Source of the DNA: Siniperca chuatsi
Taxonomy: Eukaryota > Chordata > Actinopteri > Centrarchiformes > Sinipercidae
Reading direction: 5' to 3'
NCBI RefSeq assembly: GCF_020085105.1
Contig: NC_058046.1
Span: 17,756,675-17,820,674, forward strand
Length of the DNA stretch: 64,000 nt
Below the pieces are notes generated by a model that saw only the letters and a program-made list of their open reading frames with translations, was not told the origin of the DNA and did not search any database. Positions 46,801 through 57,644 of the stretch are shown here, in pieces; positions within the stretch are counted from its first letter, which is position 1, and every line of letters begins with the position of its first letter. The position numbers and the translations under genes are program-made.

Positions 46801-49800
46801 TCCACACAGGGTTAGACAATACAGTACTGTTTGTCTTACAAGTCAAATTACAGATGTATTAAGGCATCCTGAACCTCTTAAGGTCTAGATCGAGTTATAG
46901 CTACAGTACATTAACGTTGGTTTAATCTCCCAAACTTAAAGTTCTGTATGTAGTAGGTGGCAGCCCAGTCAAGGTTTCAAGCCCAGAAATGTATCACAGA
47001 ACATACCCACTGATGATTTAGCATACATGCAGTATATCTGACATTTATTTTTATTTTTTATAAATTGGGCACTACATTCATTCGTAACTCCATAAATGAA
47101 TGAATGAAAAATTATTTAGCCACTTACAGCTGAGATTTAAGTCAATGATTAATTTGAGTCAATGTATAGGGTGAATGGAGATACTAAATATGAACAGCTG
47201 AATTCAGAATTCATGCATCTCCTATATCTCCACTTCCCCAGACAGGTACAGTGGTGTGCAAAAGTGTTTGCCCCCTTCCTGATTTCTTATTTTTTTGCAT
47301 GTTTGTAACACTTAAATGTTTCAGATCATCAAACAAATTTAAATATTAGTCAAAGATAACACAAGTAAACACAAAATGGCCCACTCAACTTTGCAGAATT
47401 GTTGTAATTCAGCTACATTGGAGGGTTTTCAAGCATGGACTGCCTTTTTAAGGTCATGCCACAGCGTCTCAATAGGATTCAGGTCAGGACTTTGACTAGG
47501 ACACTCCAAAGTCTTCATTTTGTTCTTCTTCGTCTGTCAGCCTCACTAGAATGCTGTATCAAATTCACATCTGAATCCATATAAGGTTCGGCTATTATGC
47601 AACAGATGTTGAATAAACATTTGCAAACAGTTGCTCAACTTATCTCCACTAGGCCACTCCAAAGTCTTCATTTTGTTCTTCTTCAGCCATTCAGAGACCC
47701 CACAACAACATCCAAAGAACTGCAGGCCTCACTTGCCTCAGTTAAGGTCAGTGTTTATGACTCCACCATAAGAAAGAGACTGGGCAAAAATGGCCTGCAT
47801 GGCAGAGTTCCAAGACGAAAACCACCGCTGAGCAAAAAGAACATTAAGGCTCGTCTCATTTTTACCAGAAAACATCTTGATGACCTCCAAGACTTTTGGG
47901 AAAATACTCTGTGGACTGACGAGACAAAAGCTGAACTTTTTGGAAGGTGTGTGTCCCATTACATCTGGCGTAAAAGTAACACTACATTTCAGAAAAAGAA
48001 CATCATACCAGCAGTAAAATATGGTGGTGGTAGTGTGATGGTCTGGGGCTGTTTTGCTGCTTCAGGACCTGGAAGACTTGCTGTGATAAATGGAACCATG
48101 AATTCTGCTGTCTACCAAAAACTCCTGAAGGAGAATGTCCAGCCATCTGTTCGTGACCTCAAGCTGAAGCGAACTTGGGTTCTGCAGCAGGACAATGATC
48201 CAAAGCACACCAGCAAGTCCACCTCTGAATCCTATTGAGATGCTGTGGCATGACCTTAAAAAGGCAGTTCATGCTCGAAAACCCTCCAATGTGGCTGAAT
48301 TACAGCAATTCTGCAAAGATGAGTGGGCCAAAATTCCTCCACAGCACTGTAAAAGACTCATTGCAAGTTATTGCAAATGCTTGATTGCAGTTGTTGCTGC
48401 TAAGGGTGGCCCAACCAGTTATTAGGTTTAGGGGACAATCACTATTTCACACAGGGCCATGAAGGTTTGGCTTTTGTTTCCCTTAATAATAACAACCTTC
48501 ATTTAAAAACTGCATTTTGTGTTTACTTGTGTTATCTTTGACTAATATTTAAATTTGTTTGATGATCTGAAACATTTAAGTGTGACAAACAAACAAAAAA
48601 AAGAAATCAGGAAGGGGGCAAACACTTTTGCACACCACTGTACATCTTGTGTAAAAGTGGGAGGTTTGGAACATCAGCCTTAAATTTAGATTTAGACATG
48701 TCAGTTTTCTTTGCCAGCTCTGTATCAGTCAGCCAAATTACATTAAATGTAACACTTAAATCTTTACAGCTGATGTAGAGCAGCAGAAGGCAGTTTTATA
48801 CAGCTCTTAATAATGTTCCAAAGTAGACAGATTTTGGCAGAATCTATACAGTAACCATTTCAAGCTATACTGTACACAGGACCGCTCTAAGATCCAACGT
48901 ATGTGTTTTCTCTTTAATTTGACCAATTCTTTACCATTCCTAAAAATAGTATTGCTGTCAAACATGGGTTCTACTAATTATATAAAAAATATGCCTGAAA
49001 AGCTGTGGAAATTAGATACATTCATACACCATAAAACATGAAAGTTACTGTAAGATACTGTCAGATTTTATTTATTTATTTCTTTAGTAACATAGTTTAC
49101 TGCAAGTTTGGCAGCCATTTCTTCTTTACTTGAAAAAATGTATTTTTGGATAAGATAAATTGCATATAACCCTGTAATAATTGATAAATGATATAATGCT
49201 AAAATATTAATTGAGAGAATCCAAATAATGGCTAAATTCTACTTGTGAGACAATGTCTAAATAGTACTTTGACATTTAACTATTTTAAGGGGCAGGAACT
49301 CTTGGTTAGTTAGTACTCTCCTTGTGTGCCTAGGAATATCTTTTAAAATATGTATGATATTTTATAAATGACAAAGTTATGTATTTATTCATTAATCTAT
49401 TTCTGTATAGCATTAACCCAAACAAACTAAACTATAATATAACAAAAAAACTATAATCTCTGTTACTTTCCATCTGTCAGGAGGAGACGCTGAAGGCTGA
49501 AGCATATATGTGCTGGTGTGTGCAGTCTTTGGTGACTCTGGAGCAAGGAGGCAGCATCGGCCTCAGCAGCCTGGAGGCTCAGCTGGAGACACTCCTGGAG
49601 AGCGTTGTCACATTCAACCCACCAGGTGAGTTGTCCTCACCATCTTCCTCAACGACATTATCAACCATCAGTAATAAATTCTTTAATCACGTCAATTGTA
49701 CCACTTCCTCCTTTTTCCTCTCCAGAGACTGGTTTGGAGCAGAGGCACATGGCGTTCTGCAGTCTGTTCAGCAATGCTCTGGCTTTGCTGAATGGAGTCG

Positions 49801-51395
49801 GTGTCTCAACAGGCGAGGCATTAGCTGCTCATGTTATTACCTGGCTGGACAGGAAGGGGAGGGGCTTTCCTATTCTGCCTCTTCTCACGGCTTGCTCCCG
49901 CTGTCTAGCATCAGTACGGCACATGACGCGCATCATGGAGGCATGCATTACAACATACTTCAACCACGGTAACCAAAGTACTTTTTGGCATCCATTTTAT
50001 TTAACTGAGGATTACAATTACTATTTTTTGGAAAGTTGTCATCTTGTACAGTTTACGTCTTACTGTTACAGTAAGAGGAAAGTGTTCTCCTCTGGTAGAT
50101 ATCTCTGTCCTGTGCATATCCACCCAGGCACATGTTAATATACTGTACATAAACTACTATTGTCTTACATAAGATAGACATTTAAGGCCAGACTGTCCTT
50201 TCTCATACAAGTTTAAAATTGACCAATTTCCCAAAAAGTTGTTTTAGTCCTTTAAATTTCTCCCTTTTTAGTATAGATAGTTTAATGTGATGTCAAGGAT
50301 TCTCATGTTGTTTTTAACCACTGTCTGTTTTTCATTTCAGCTGAGGAGGAGTCTGTAGGTTGGGGTCCTGTGTTGGCATCGCTGCAGGTGCCAGAGCTCA
50401 CAGTGGATGACTTCCTCTCTGAGAGCCAATCAGGAGGCAGCTTCCTAACGCTCTATGCCTTCATCCTGCAACGCCTCAACACTGAATACACAGCAGCCAA
50501 TGAGAGAAGGTCTCTGGCTCTAATTAACACATGGACAAATCAGGTCTTCCCCAGGTTTGTACCCTTCATTTGGATGCCTCTTATGGCTTTTAAAAGTCCA
50601 TTTAGCATGTCAGCATGTGTGTGTTGTGAGTTTATTTTACATGCTATGATGTGTTATGTGTGTCCAGTGGTCCAGGTGATGAAGCCAAGCTGTTTCTTTG
50701 GTGGCACAAAGCGCTGAATCTGTCAGCGGAGCAGCTGCAGCCGCAGGCAAGCCAGACTGAAGTGTCAGGCGTCGTCATGGGTCTGTTGAGGTTGCAAACC
50801 AGGCTGCTTCAGCTGGGAGAAGAAAGACTGAACTCTGGACTGTTAGGAGCTATAGGCCTGGGAAAGAGGTCTCCTGTTTCTAATAGGTAAGCTCACATGC
50901 ATTTTTCTAGCTGATCAAAACACTTGTAGGCCAGGTAGATTGTAATAGAAATATCATTGTTGATAAACCACCTGTTAATGCATACTTACTGTGTATCCAG
51001 GTTCAGGGTTGTGGTACGCAGTCTGGCAGCATTCCTGTCAGTCCAGCTTCCATCAGAGACCGAGCTTCGACTCCAACCCACCAGTGACTTGCAGCTCTCT
51101 GCCAAAGCACAGCAAGTATGCAACAAAAACTGCAAATACGGTATTTTCATTTTCTAGTCTGCAATTATCTCCTAAAAATAACTTGTATTTCTCGTCTTTT
51201 CTGTGAATGCAGACGTTGGGGATGCTGGAGGCCATGCCCAGCAACAAGCAGTACGCTGAGTTAGAGGACACTGTGAATAAAGCTGTCCAGTTCATCCGCT
51301 ACCCAGGACACTGTCTCAAAGATGGACCCCGACTGCTGGCCCTGCTAGCCAACCTCCTATACCCTGACCTCAAATACCTACACATTATCCGTTAA
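31877..51395 (+). CDS. epg5: Ectopic P-granules autophagy protein 5 homologue, complete
   Basis: EPG5 is a very large helical tether. It is recruited by Rab7 to late endosomes/lysosomes, binds LC3/GABARAP on autophagosomes and promotes SNARE-driven fusion; human loss causes Vici syndrome. 45 coding exons: 31877-31930, 32431-33069, 33794-34054, 34157-34355, 34497-34633, 34725-34832, 34922-34995, 35152-35260, 36052-36166, 36245-36395, 36505-36660, 36749-36906, 37186-37337, 37659-37799, 37925-38086, 38171-38293, 38412-38674, 38776-38916, 39047-39191, 39642-39839, 40023-40130, 40231-40353, 40605-40771, 40875-41111, 41206-41329, 41471-41615, 41860-42031, 42203-42365, 42470-42612, 42756-42912, 43177-43371, 43474-43687, 44378-44565, 44724-44931, 45036-45111, 45472-45575, 45678-45853, 46286-46510, 46601-46810, 49481-49625, 49726-49968, 50341-50554, 50668-50886, 51001-51115, 51213-51395. 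They sum to 2,579 aa, the usual family length, with every phase matching. Recognisable stretches include [44 protein letters not shown] and the terminal FIRYPGHCL. Exon 2 is long, S/T/Q-rich and poorly conserved. Two LIR-like motifs, WTLV (518-521) and WLLL (535-538), are retained. No disrupting change is seen. Confidence 0.97.
35231..35242 (+). other. epg5: First LIR-like motif of EPG5 (WTLV)
   Basis: Codons 518-521 near the end of exon 8, followed by an acidic DEGGEE stretch typical of LC3-interacting regions. It is paired with WLLL at 36,073-36,084 in the next exon. Confidence 0.65.
36073..36084 (+). other. epg5: Second LIR-like motif of EPG5 (WLLL)
   Basis: Codons 535-538, preceded by DEDPDSS and followed by CEED, so acidic on both sides. 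Tandem LIR motifs at this place are known in mammalian EPG5. Confidence 0.65.
47249..47378. repeat. Left terminal inverted repeat of the Tc1-type element
   Basis: Reverse-complementary to 48,513-48,640 with a few differences, mainly in the A/T-rich patch near 47,290-47,310. Outer end CAGTGGTGTG follows TA. Confidence 0.95.
47379..47531 (-). pseudogene. Inverted copy of the transposase 3' coding segment
   Basis: Read on the minus strand this gives a diverged match to the transposase region around [17 protein letters not shown] and NVAELQQFC. It carries a stop codon after AVHA. It overlaps in content with the forward copy at 48,231-48,330 and also keeps part of the stretch deleted from that copy. 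Confidence 0.85.
47648..47696 (-). pseudogene. Second inverted transposase fragment
   Basis: On the minus strand it reads [15 protein letters not shown], the part of the transposase just before the segment at 47,379-47,531. About 27 bp of it is a direct repeat of 47,504-47,531. Confidence 0.75.
47670..48425 (+). pseudogene. Tc1-type DDE transposase remnant
   Basis: A cut-and-paste transposase, now inactive. The N-terminal paired-type DNA-binding half is missing. The readable frame starts within the second helix-turn-helix region ([15 protein letters not shown]) and continues through [16 protein letters not shown]. The first catalytic Asp is in LWTDETK (codon 47,918-47,920) and the second in QQDNDPKH (48,191-48,193). 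A deletion at about 48,225-48,230 with CTGAAT at the joint shifts the frame, so the original frame stops at 48,238. The third catalytic Glu (NPIE, 48,237-48,239) lies in another frame, and the usual 34-residue spacing to it is lost. The C-terminal part then runs to 48,425. Confidence 0.93.
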
Positions 51396-51720
51396 CTATG
51401 ACCTGACACTCATGCAGATGATCCGAGAAGATGTTCGTCTTCTGTGGCAAACACAGTAAACCTTTGTTCTGCATGGAGAAAATCTTTCTGGAGCACAATC
51501 TAAAGTGGTGACACTGGTATTGAATCCCTATTGCTATTATATAAGCGAGAGTTACATGTCTGCTCAGCGAGGGCTTTGTGTGACAGAAACTGACTGTTCA
51601 TCACAGCTCGGTGTGCATTCGTGAAAAATACTTTTTGACTGAAGCATAAGAAATGTTATATGCTAACCTCTAATCTTTCTAATGCTTTCACCTCTCATGT
51701 TTATACCTTGTTGCTTTTTA
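51396..51720 (+). other. epg5 3' UTR
   Basis: Directly follows the stop codon. No canonical AATAAA is visible in the first 1.5 kb, so the 3' end of the transcript cannot be placed. Confidence 0.4.
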
Positions 51721-51820
51721 TTAGTGATGCACCAATTGTGAAATTCTGGGCCGATACCGATGTTTAAAATAACAATTTGTCCAATATCCAATGCTGATTC
51801 CAACATTTTTTTTTTGTTGT
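51721..51820. repeat. hAT-like repeat fragment
   Basis: Begins TTAGTGATGCACCAATTGTG and contains GGGCCGATACCGATG, phrases I associate with common fish hAT-type or MITE repeats with GTGATGCACCGAT termini. A T-rich GTT tract follows. The opposite end is not found, so this is a fragment. Confidence 0.5.
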
Positions 51821-54800
51821 TGTTGTTGTTTTTCTTTATTTATGCCCCCTTTTGTGCCAGGGAAACAAAGAAATCTTCATTATAAGAAAATAACAACTGT
51901 TTTAAAGTCACTCAGCCCGCCATTACACTATCTTTGAATGAGCACTTTTTATATAACTTGCCTGTTGGTCTTCAACACATCTGTTCTATTCTATTAGAGA
52001 AAGTTGCACATAGTTATTGAAGCAGAATTCAACATTGGGCTTCAGGTGTGAGTTTCACACCTGTATCTGCAATCTAACAGAAAAAAGTTGAAGGGTCCAC
52101 AGATTATTGGGAAGAAGTTGAAGGACATATCTAATAGGCCTATATGTTTAGTGGTACCTTCTTAAAATGCGGTGGAGAAATACCAGGAAACTGGTAGACG
52201 GGTCAATGCCTGATACAACTCCTTATGTCAGCTTTTGATGCTAGCATCTAGCTACAATCTGAAATCTCTCAATCTTGCTATAGTACACATACAGATGAAT
52301 AGAGTGGTTGCCTGTATGAAGTGATTATGTTTAGTAACAGAACATTTGCCAGTATTATTTTTATGTCTAGCCAGAAGTGCTTTCCTTGTTTCTGCCAAAG
52401 AGATGTTATTTTCATTTGCTCATCTGCTTAAATCTTCTTGACCATGTACTCTGGTTGTTTCATCTGTCTCTGTTAGGTGCAAAAACCGCAGTCTGAAAAA
52501 GCACACGCACTAGAAGATACACTAAGTACCACTTACACTGTGCCACTCCACTTGGCTTCCTTATAAAGTAGTGTATGCAGTGTAATACAAGTTACTGCCG
52601 CCGTTGGTGTTACTAAAACAGCAGGGACGTCATGTAACTGGACTTTTATATGCAAATCGTGGTACATATTGGTTATTTGTGGATAAAGGCAGATTGTAAT
52701 TCAGATTTATCAGACCTCTGTACTGTACATCCAAGATAGTTTTCACATTTTAATTACCCGTGTCAGTTCACTTCTGTTGCTCTGTGCCATCTTAATAATA
52801 ATCGTGCCGCACTGCTGCAGCCTGAAGCTTGCGTTATTGCCTGTGTTATGTGGCGACTGTTAATGTCAAAAGCATTTCTTTTTTATGAGTCAGTGATCAG
52901 GAATGGGTCTTGAGAGCTGCTGGAGGAGGGAGCTACAGAGCTGGGCTGCACAAAGGAGACACAGCTGGTATTTACCAATTCAACCTGGTGATCTGGGACC
53001 ATATGTAGTACATGGGCCCTGTGAGAACGGGAAGACTGACCTATACTCCCTGGACAGGTCACGTGGAGGGACATATATGTGGGACACTGCTTTATGAATC
53101 AAGCTGTAAAACACCAGTGAGATAGATAAAAAGATCCAGACAGAAATACAGAATACATTGTGCAACCTCTATAACAAAACTGCCTGCAATCTGCATTCTC
53201 CATGCATAACGCTGCAGATGGTCAAACTAAAACTAAAGCTTCCTTGTCTAAGAAGCCTGTTCTGACAAGCGTGTGATTTGATTGGCATCCGCATCTTGTT
53301 GTTCTTTGCATCTGTGCGAAGGTACAATACATGTCCCCAACTGAAAGAAGCTTTTACAAAAGCTGTACAGGAGGGGGTCTATAAATTGAGCTGTGTGCTT
53401 AGCATCCTCATTTGACACCACCATGTTTGTCTGGGAGAAAATCTCTCTTCAGGCAACGGTGGTCTCTATGGTTACTGGAAGGGTAGAAGTGAGAGAGGAG
53501 GTGGAAAGGACGGGGTGTTCTGAAGCTGTGAGAGAGAAGGTGGGAGATGCTTACAGACGCACTTTGCTGCCTCCTCTTCACACTTGTTAACGGCCTCCGG
53601 GATATTCTGCGAGCCCCTCGTCTGTTGTCTCTCGCCATCTAGTAGACCTTCTCTTCTCCCGTCTCTCAGCTCAAGTGGTGGTGTACGGAAGCAGTCGATA
53701 TTTATGTGACAGTTTGCTCTCAAACGTTAGCCTCATTAGACATCTCTTCCTTAACTCACCCCGTGTGCAATCTCTCACACATATATACATATACACGTGC
53801 TCAGAGGAGGTATTCCTGGTAGACACATCACTGTCTGGCAGATTCCTGTGTCACCATGGAAACCCAGCATCAGGTCAGAAATAGTTGCTCCTAGACTGTT
53901 TCAGTGCACACTCAGCATCGCAGCAGCACGTGGATCAGATCCCCCTCGGTTGTCATTGGCGATAAGGATGAAGACAAAACAAAGTGTGCAATTTGCAGAA
54001 ATATGATCATATTCTCTGAAATCTAACTAGTTGTGCAAGAACTTCTGACAATAATGAGTAAGTTTATTGTCTGTGCCTGTGTGTACACTTGGCACAGATG
54101 GATACAGATTTCAGATCCCATTGTAACCCAATGTTTCCGTCAGTGCATTGCAGTTGATTTCAACGTGTCCCAGTGTCCGTCACAGGCTGGGCACAGTATA
54201 ACACTCCACTGCTGACCAGTTGCTCTTCTGGGACAGCTGCACTGGCCCGAAGTCCCTCCCTGCTGCCAAAACACACACGCACACACACACACAGCTGGAC
54301 ACACGAGAATGTCTCTCTGCATTCTCCTCCACAGCTATGCAACACAGTGACTTCTCTACGTGCTTCCATTGTTTTGAATGTTTAGTGTGTGTGTGTGTGA
54401 GTACATGCAGATGAGAGTACATGCATGTGTGTGAGAGCAAATGTATATTTGCGTGTGTCAGACAGACTCCTCCATTGAGAACACCCACTTTTCTCGCACC
54501 TCCTCGCCAGTCCGGTGGGGAGCGGTGACTCAAGCTTAAATGAGCCTTTATTTCTCTCCTTTTCTCTCTTTCGCATTAACCCAGCAGAGCAGAAGCGCTT
54601 TGCCCCGCTGAGTGTACCTTTCTGTGCACTTAACGGTAAAAGTCATCAATAATGAGTCAGACCTCCACCGGTGGTGTAATGAATGTCTTTTTTTTTTTTT
54701 TTGGAAATCTGGGTAGTCTACTTGTTGATCTGTTCTGGACTTAGAACAGTGGTGAAGTCTGGGAGGAATGTTTGGCCTTCAGGAGATGCTGTGTGTTCAG

Positions 54801-54980
54801 CAAGAACAAAATCTCCCAACAGTGAAGGACGAAAATAACCCTCCACTGAGAGGACAGAGAAAGTTAGTGTTTGCTTATATCTGTATTGTGGGACTGGTGA
54901 GTCTGAGGCCAAGAGGTCAGGGTTACTGTTAGGCTGTATAGTTAGGCTGAGGTGTAGTATTAATGTCAAATTAGGGGCAC
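51821..54980. other. Spacer without recognised gene
   Basis: No exon with matched splice sites and a recognisable product. It includes short CA/GT runs (54,276-54,293 and 54,386-54,399) and a poly(T) run (about 54,688-54,702). Enhancer or conserved non-coding function cannot be judged without alignment. Confidence 0.5.
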
Positions 54981-55316
54981 AGCAAGGCTGGATTACCACC
55001 CAGTCAAAGCAGGCAACTGCCCCAGGGTCCAGCCTTACATGTCAACTGTTTTGGAATATTTTTATTGAATATTTTTTTGGAATGTGCATCACTGAAGGAC
55101 AACATCCACTGACATGGGCTTTACTGCCTAATCTTGAGACCTTAAAGAGGGTTAACTATAGGTTTAAGACTTTCATTATTTATTTTTTTGCATATGTGAT
55201 GAATATTCCTATTTGTGTTTAATAAACACAGTGCACAGACGATGGGAGGACCATAGGTTTGATAGGGGGCCAGCAGCTTATTTTTGCCCCAGGCCCCCCT
55301 AGTATAATCCAGCTAT
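54981..55316. repeat. Possible MITE-like element
   Basis: The left end reads GGCTGGATTACCACCC...CTGCCCCAGGG. The right end reads TTTGCCCCAGGCCCCCCTAG...TAATCCAGCTATG, partly the reverse complement of the left. The roughly 335-bp interior is AT-rich and has no coding potential. G/T-rich GGTTAGGG-like sequence follows to about 55,660. Confidence 0.35.
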
Positions 55317-56050
55317 GGGTCAAGGTTCGGGGTTAGTTGGGTTATTTTGGGGGAAATGTTTAAATTTAGAGTAAATTAACAGTTAGGTTAATGTTGGGGT
55401 TCACTTTAAGGTTTAGAATTAGGGAAGTAGGAGGTTTCAAAGTAGATTTCCAGTGCCAGAATGTCTGGCAGCATCTCTGGGTTTAATTTTGGGGGTTACT
55501 GTTGGAATATGAGTTGGGGGTGAGGTCTAGTAGTAAGGTCAAGACATTGAACTGTGGTCAGGGTTGAGGGCAGGGTGGGTTATTTTGGAGGACTGTAAGT
55601 TTAGAGTTCAGGAAAGGGTTAAAGATGGGGTGAATTTTAGGGTTTGGTGTTGGGAAAGTAGGATGTGACTCTGAATAAAGCTTCACAAAAATAGAAGATC
55701 AAAATGCGTGTGTGTATGGAGTCACCACATGACTCAGCAGTGTTTATACCAACTCAACTCAGGCACGACTACACGATCACGCACAGACACACGCAGGTTT
55801 TATCAGGTGATTGTTCTTCTGTCAGCTATCAGGACTCCCTCCCTCTCTCTCTCTCTCTCTCTTTCTGTGTGTGTGTCTCTCTCTCTCCCCAAATATGACT
55901 CCGTTTCCCCGCACAGTGAACCGCAGCCTCCGACATGCCTGTTTAGACTGGTGAATCTTGCAGGAGGAGAGAATTAAATCAATCCTACTGGTGGGTTTCT
56001 AATTCAAATTCCCCAGTCAAACTTCACCCTAAATGTAACTCAGTCTGGGT

Positions 56051-56189
56051 TCGCTTGCAAGCAGACCTTGAACATAAAGAGCCCTGGCTGCTAGCTGCTG
56101 GCTGCTGGTTGAGAGGGCTGGGTTTGCTCTCCAGACTGCAAACGGACTTTTAGACGCCGACAGGTCCAGGATCGGACACAGTGGGCTCG
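56051..56189 (+). promoter_or_regulatory. dnajb5: Candidate alternative 5' leader of dnajb5
   Basis: A GC-richer stretch with a GCTGCTGGCTGCTGG run ends in a strong splice donor, G|GTAAGG at 56,190. It could be a non-coding first exon spliced to the coding exon at 57,643. No TATA box is clear. Confidence 0.3.
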
Positions 56190-56614
56190 GTAAGGAAACA
56201 AATCTTTTTAAGCATTTTCATGCGAAAACTGCCTGAATTGATGCAGATTTTACACTGCAGAGGTCGGACCAGGGAAGATCATGATGATTGATGGGGAATA
56301 GACTTACATTTAGGGAATAGAGTTGTTTGTAACCTCGGATCACAGCCTCGTATCAAATAAGTGAATTTAGTATGATTTTTAAATAATGAATATTTATGAC
56401 AATCACTGACTGAACGGCAAGATGATGAACTTTTTGCGCTCTGTTTTTTCTCCAAATCCAATTTCACGCACAAAATCGCAGCTGCAGTTACGTGATGGAT
56501 GTAGGTTTATGGCAGGCTGTATGAGCAGTTGTCCGAGGTTTTCCAGTGAAACGTCAGATGCACCTCAGTGTTTGGTCACCGGTTATTTCAGAGCCTGTGA
56601 TTCTCCCGGCGTCC

Positions 56615-56630
56615 TGACGTCAATTTATAA
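56615..56630 (+). promoter_or_regulatory. dnajb5: Palindromic CRE abutting a TATA-like box
   Basis: TGACGTCA (56,615-56,622) is a perfect cAMP-response element. TTTATAA (56,624-56,630) follows after one base and would place a transcription start near 56,655. The following G/A-rich leader runs to a possible donor at about 56,750 (CTG|GTAGGA). It includes a three-codon upstream ORF at 56,708-56,719. Confidence 0.5.
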
Positions 56631-57644
56631 GGACCCAGCAGTGCCGGGGCGGCAGACATTCAGATAACACCCGGCTGAAGGAAAGAAAGGGAGAGAGAAG
56701 CCGGACCATGTTGATGTGATATTCCTCATAAATTGCTGAGCATTCTGGTAGGATTTTTATTTCATTTTCATTTCCTGTATTTTCCTAATCTTCTTTTTCA
56801 TTCGTGTTGCCCCGATCTCGTGTAACATTTTTGAATCTGGATCTGAATCTGGCTTTCTGCCACTAATATTTCAGTTTCATTGTATGGGCTAATATGGAAA
56901 ATATCCCGGATTTATTAGTCGGTATAACCCAATTGTTGGTGTAAATTAGCCTGTAAATTATTGGTTTAAATGTAGGATTTTGGGCTCTATACTCTAATAG
57001 AGAACCGTTATCTCTTTGTCTACATCAGCATATAAGCAGCATATCATGATGTTAAAACCCTAGGCTTTTTCGTCCATTTTTGTGCTCTCTTGGTCAAACA
57101 GAGGATCATTGTGTCCTTTTCAGAGGCACGCAGTGTCTCAGTGAAGGGGTTTCTGCTGTCTGACATGCTGTGTGTCTCTGCTCAGCTGGTTTAACACAGA
57201 TCTGGATCCAGATCATCAGTGAGATCAGCCAATTAGTCAATTCAAATCACAAGGTTTCAAAATAAGTGCATTCGAACTCAATTATTCCAGGTATTATCTT
57301 TACTTGCCAGGCTAGGGAGAAGCCCTTTGATAAAGCAGATGAAGGGGATTCCTCCACACACCCTGACTACATCCGCACAGCAACCACATCCCCATAGCAA
57401 CAGTTAGTAAAACCAGCACTCTGTGTTCCCATTTCCAACTATCACTAAATAGACTTCACAGTAACTTGCACTTGAGTGCACTCTGCACCTCTGCCAGGAC
57501 ACACATAGTCTGTTGCTTTGGCCAGTATCCGCCTGGGAGGAGTATTATAAGACTAACAGTAGCACTGTATCTCACCAGTGACCGACCACGGCCGGAGCTT
57601 AAGAGGGGGGTCCCAATTCAGAAAGTGTATGCGTGTGTGCAGCT

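Larger units (their letters stand above)
47249..48640 (+). mobile_element. Non-autonomous Tc1/mariner-type element in epg5 intron 39
   Basis: 1,392 bp, bounded by TA at 47,247-47,248 and 48,641-48,642, the Tc1/mariner target duplication. The terminal inverted repeats are about 130 bp (47,249-47,378 and 48,513-48,640), begin CAGTGGTGTGCAAAAGTG and are nearly identical, so the insertion is fairly young. Inside lies a 5'-truncated, frameshifted transposase. Immediately inside the left repeat, 47,379-47,531 is an inverted copy of the element's own 3' coding region. A second inverted fragment lies at 47,648-47,696. It sits in the 2.67-kb intron between epg5 exons 39 and 40 and does not interrupt coding sequence. 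Confidence 0.97.

Noticed and set aside
47460-47700. Possible nested second transposon inside the Tc1-type element.
   Set aside because: The sequence matches the same element's transposase in reverse, and there are no extra terminal repeats or target duplications.
55300-55660. GGTTAGGG-like stretch as an interstitial telomeric repeat.
   Set aside because: The TTAGGG units are scattered and imperfect, with no run of consecutive units.
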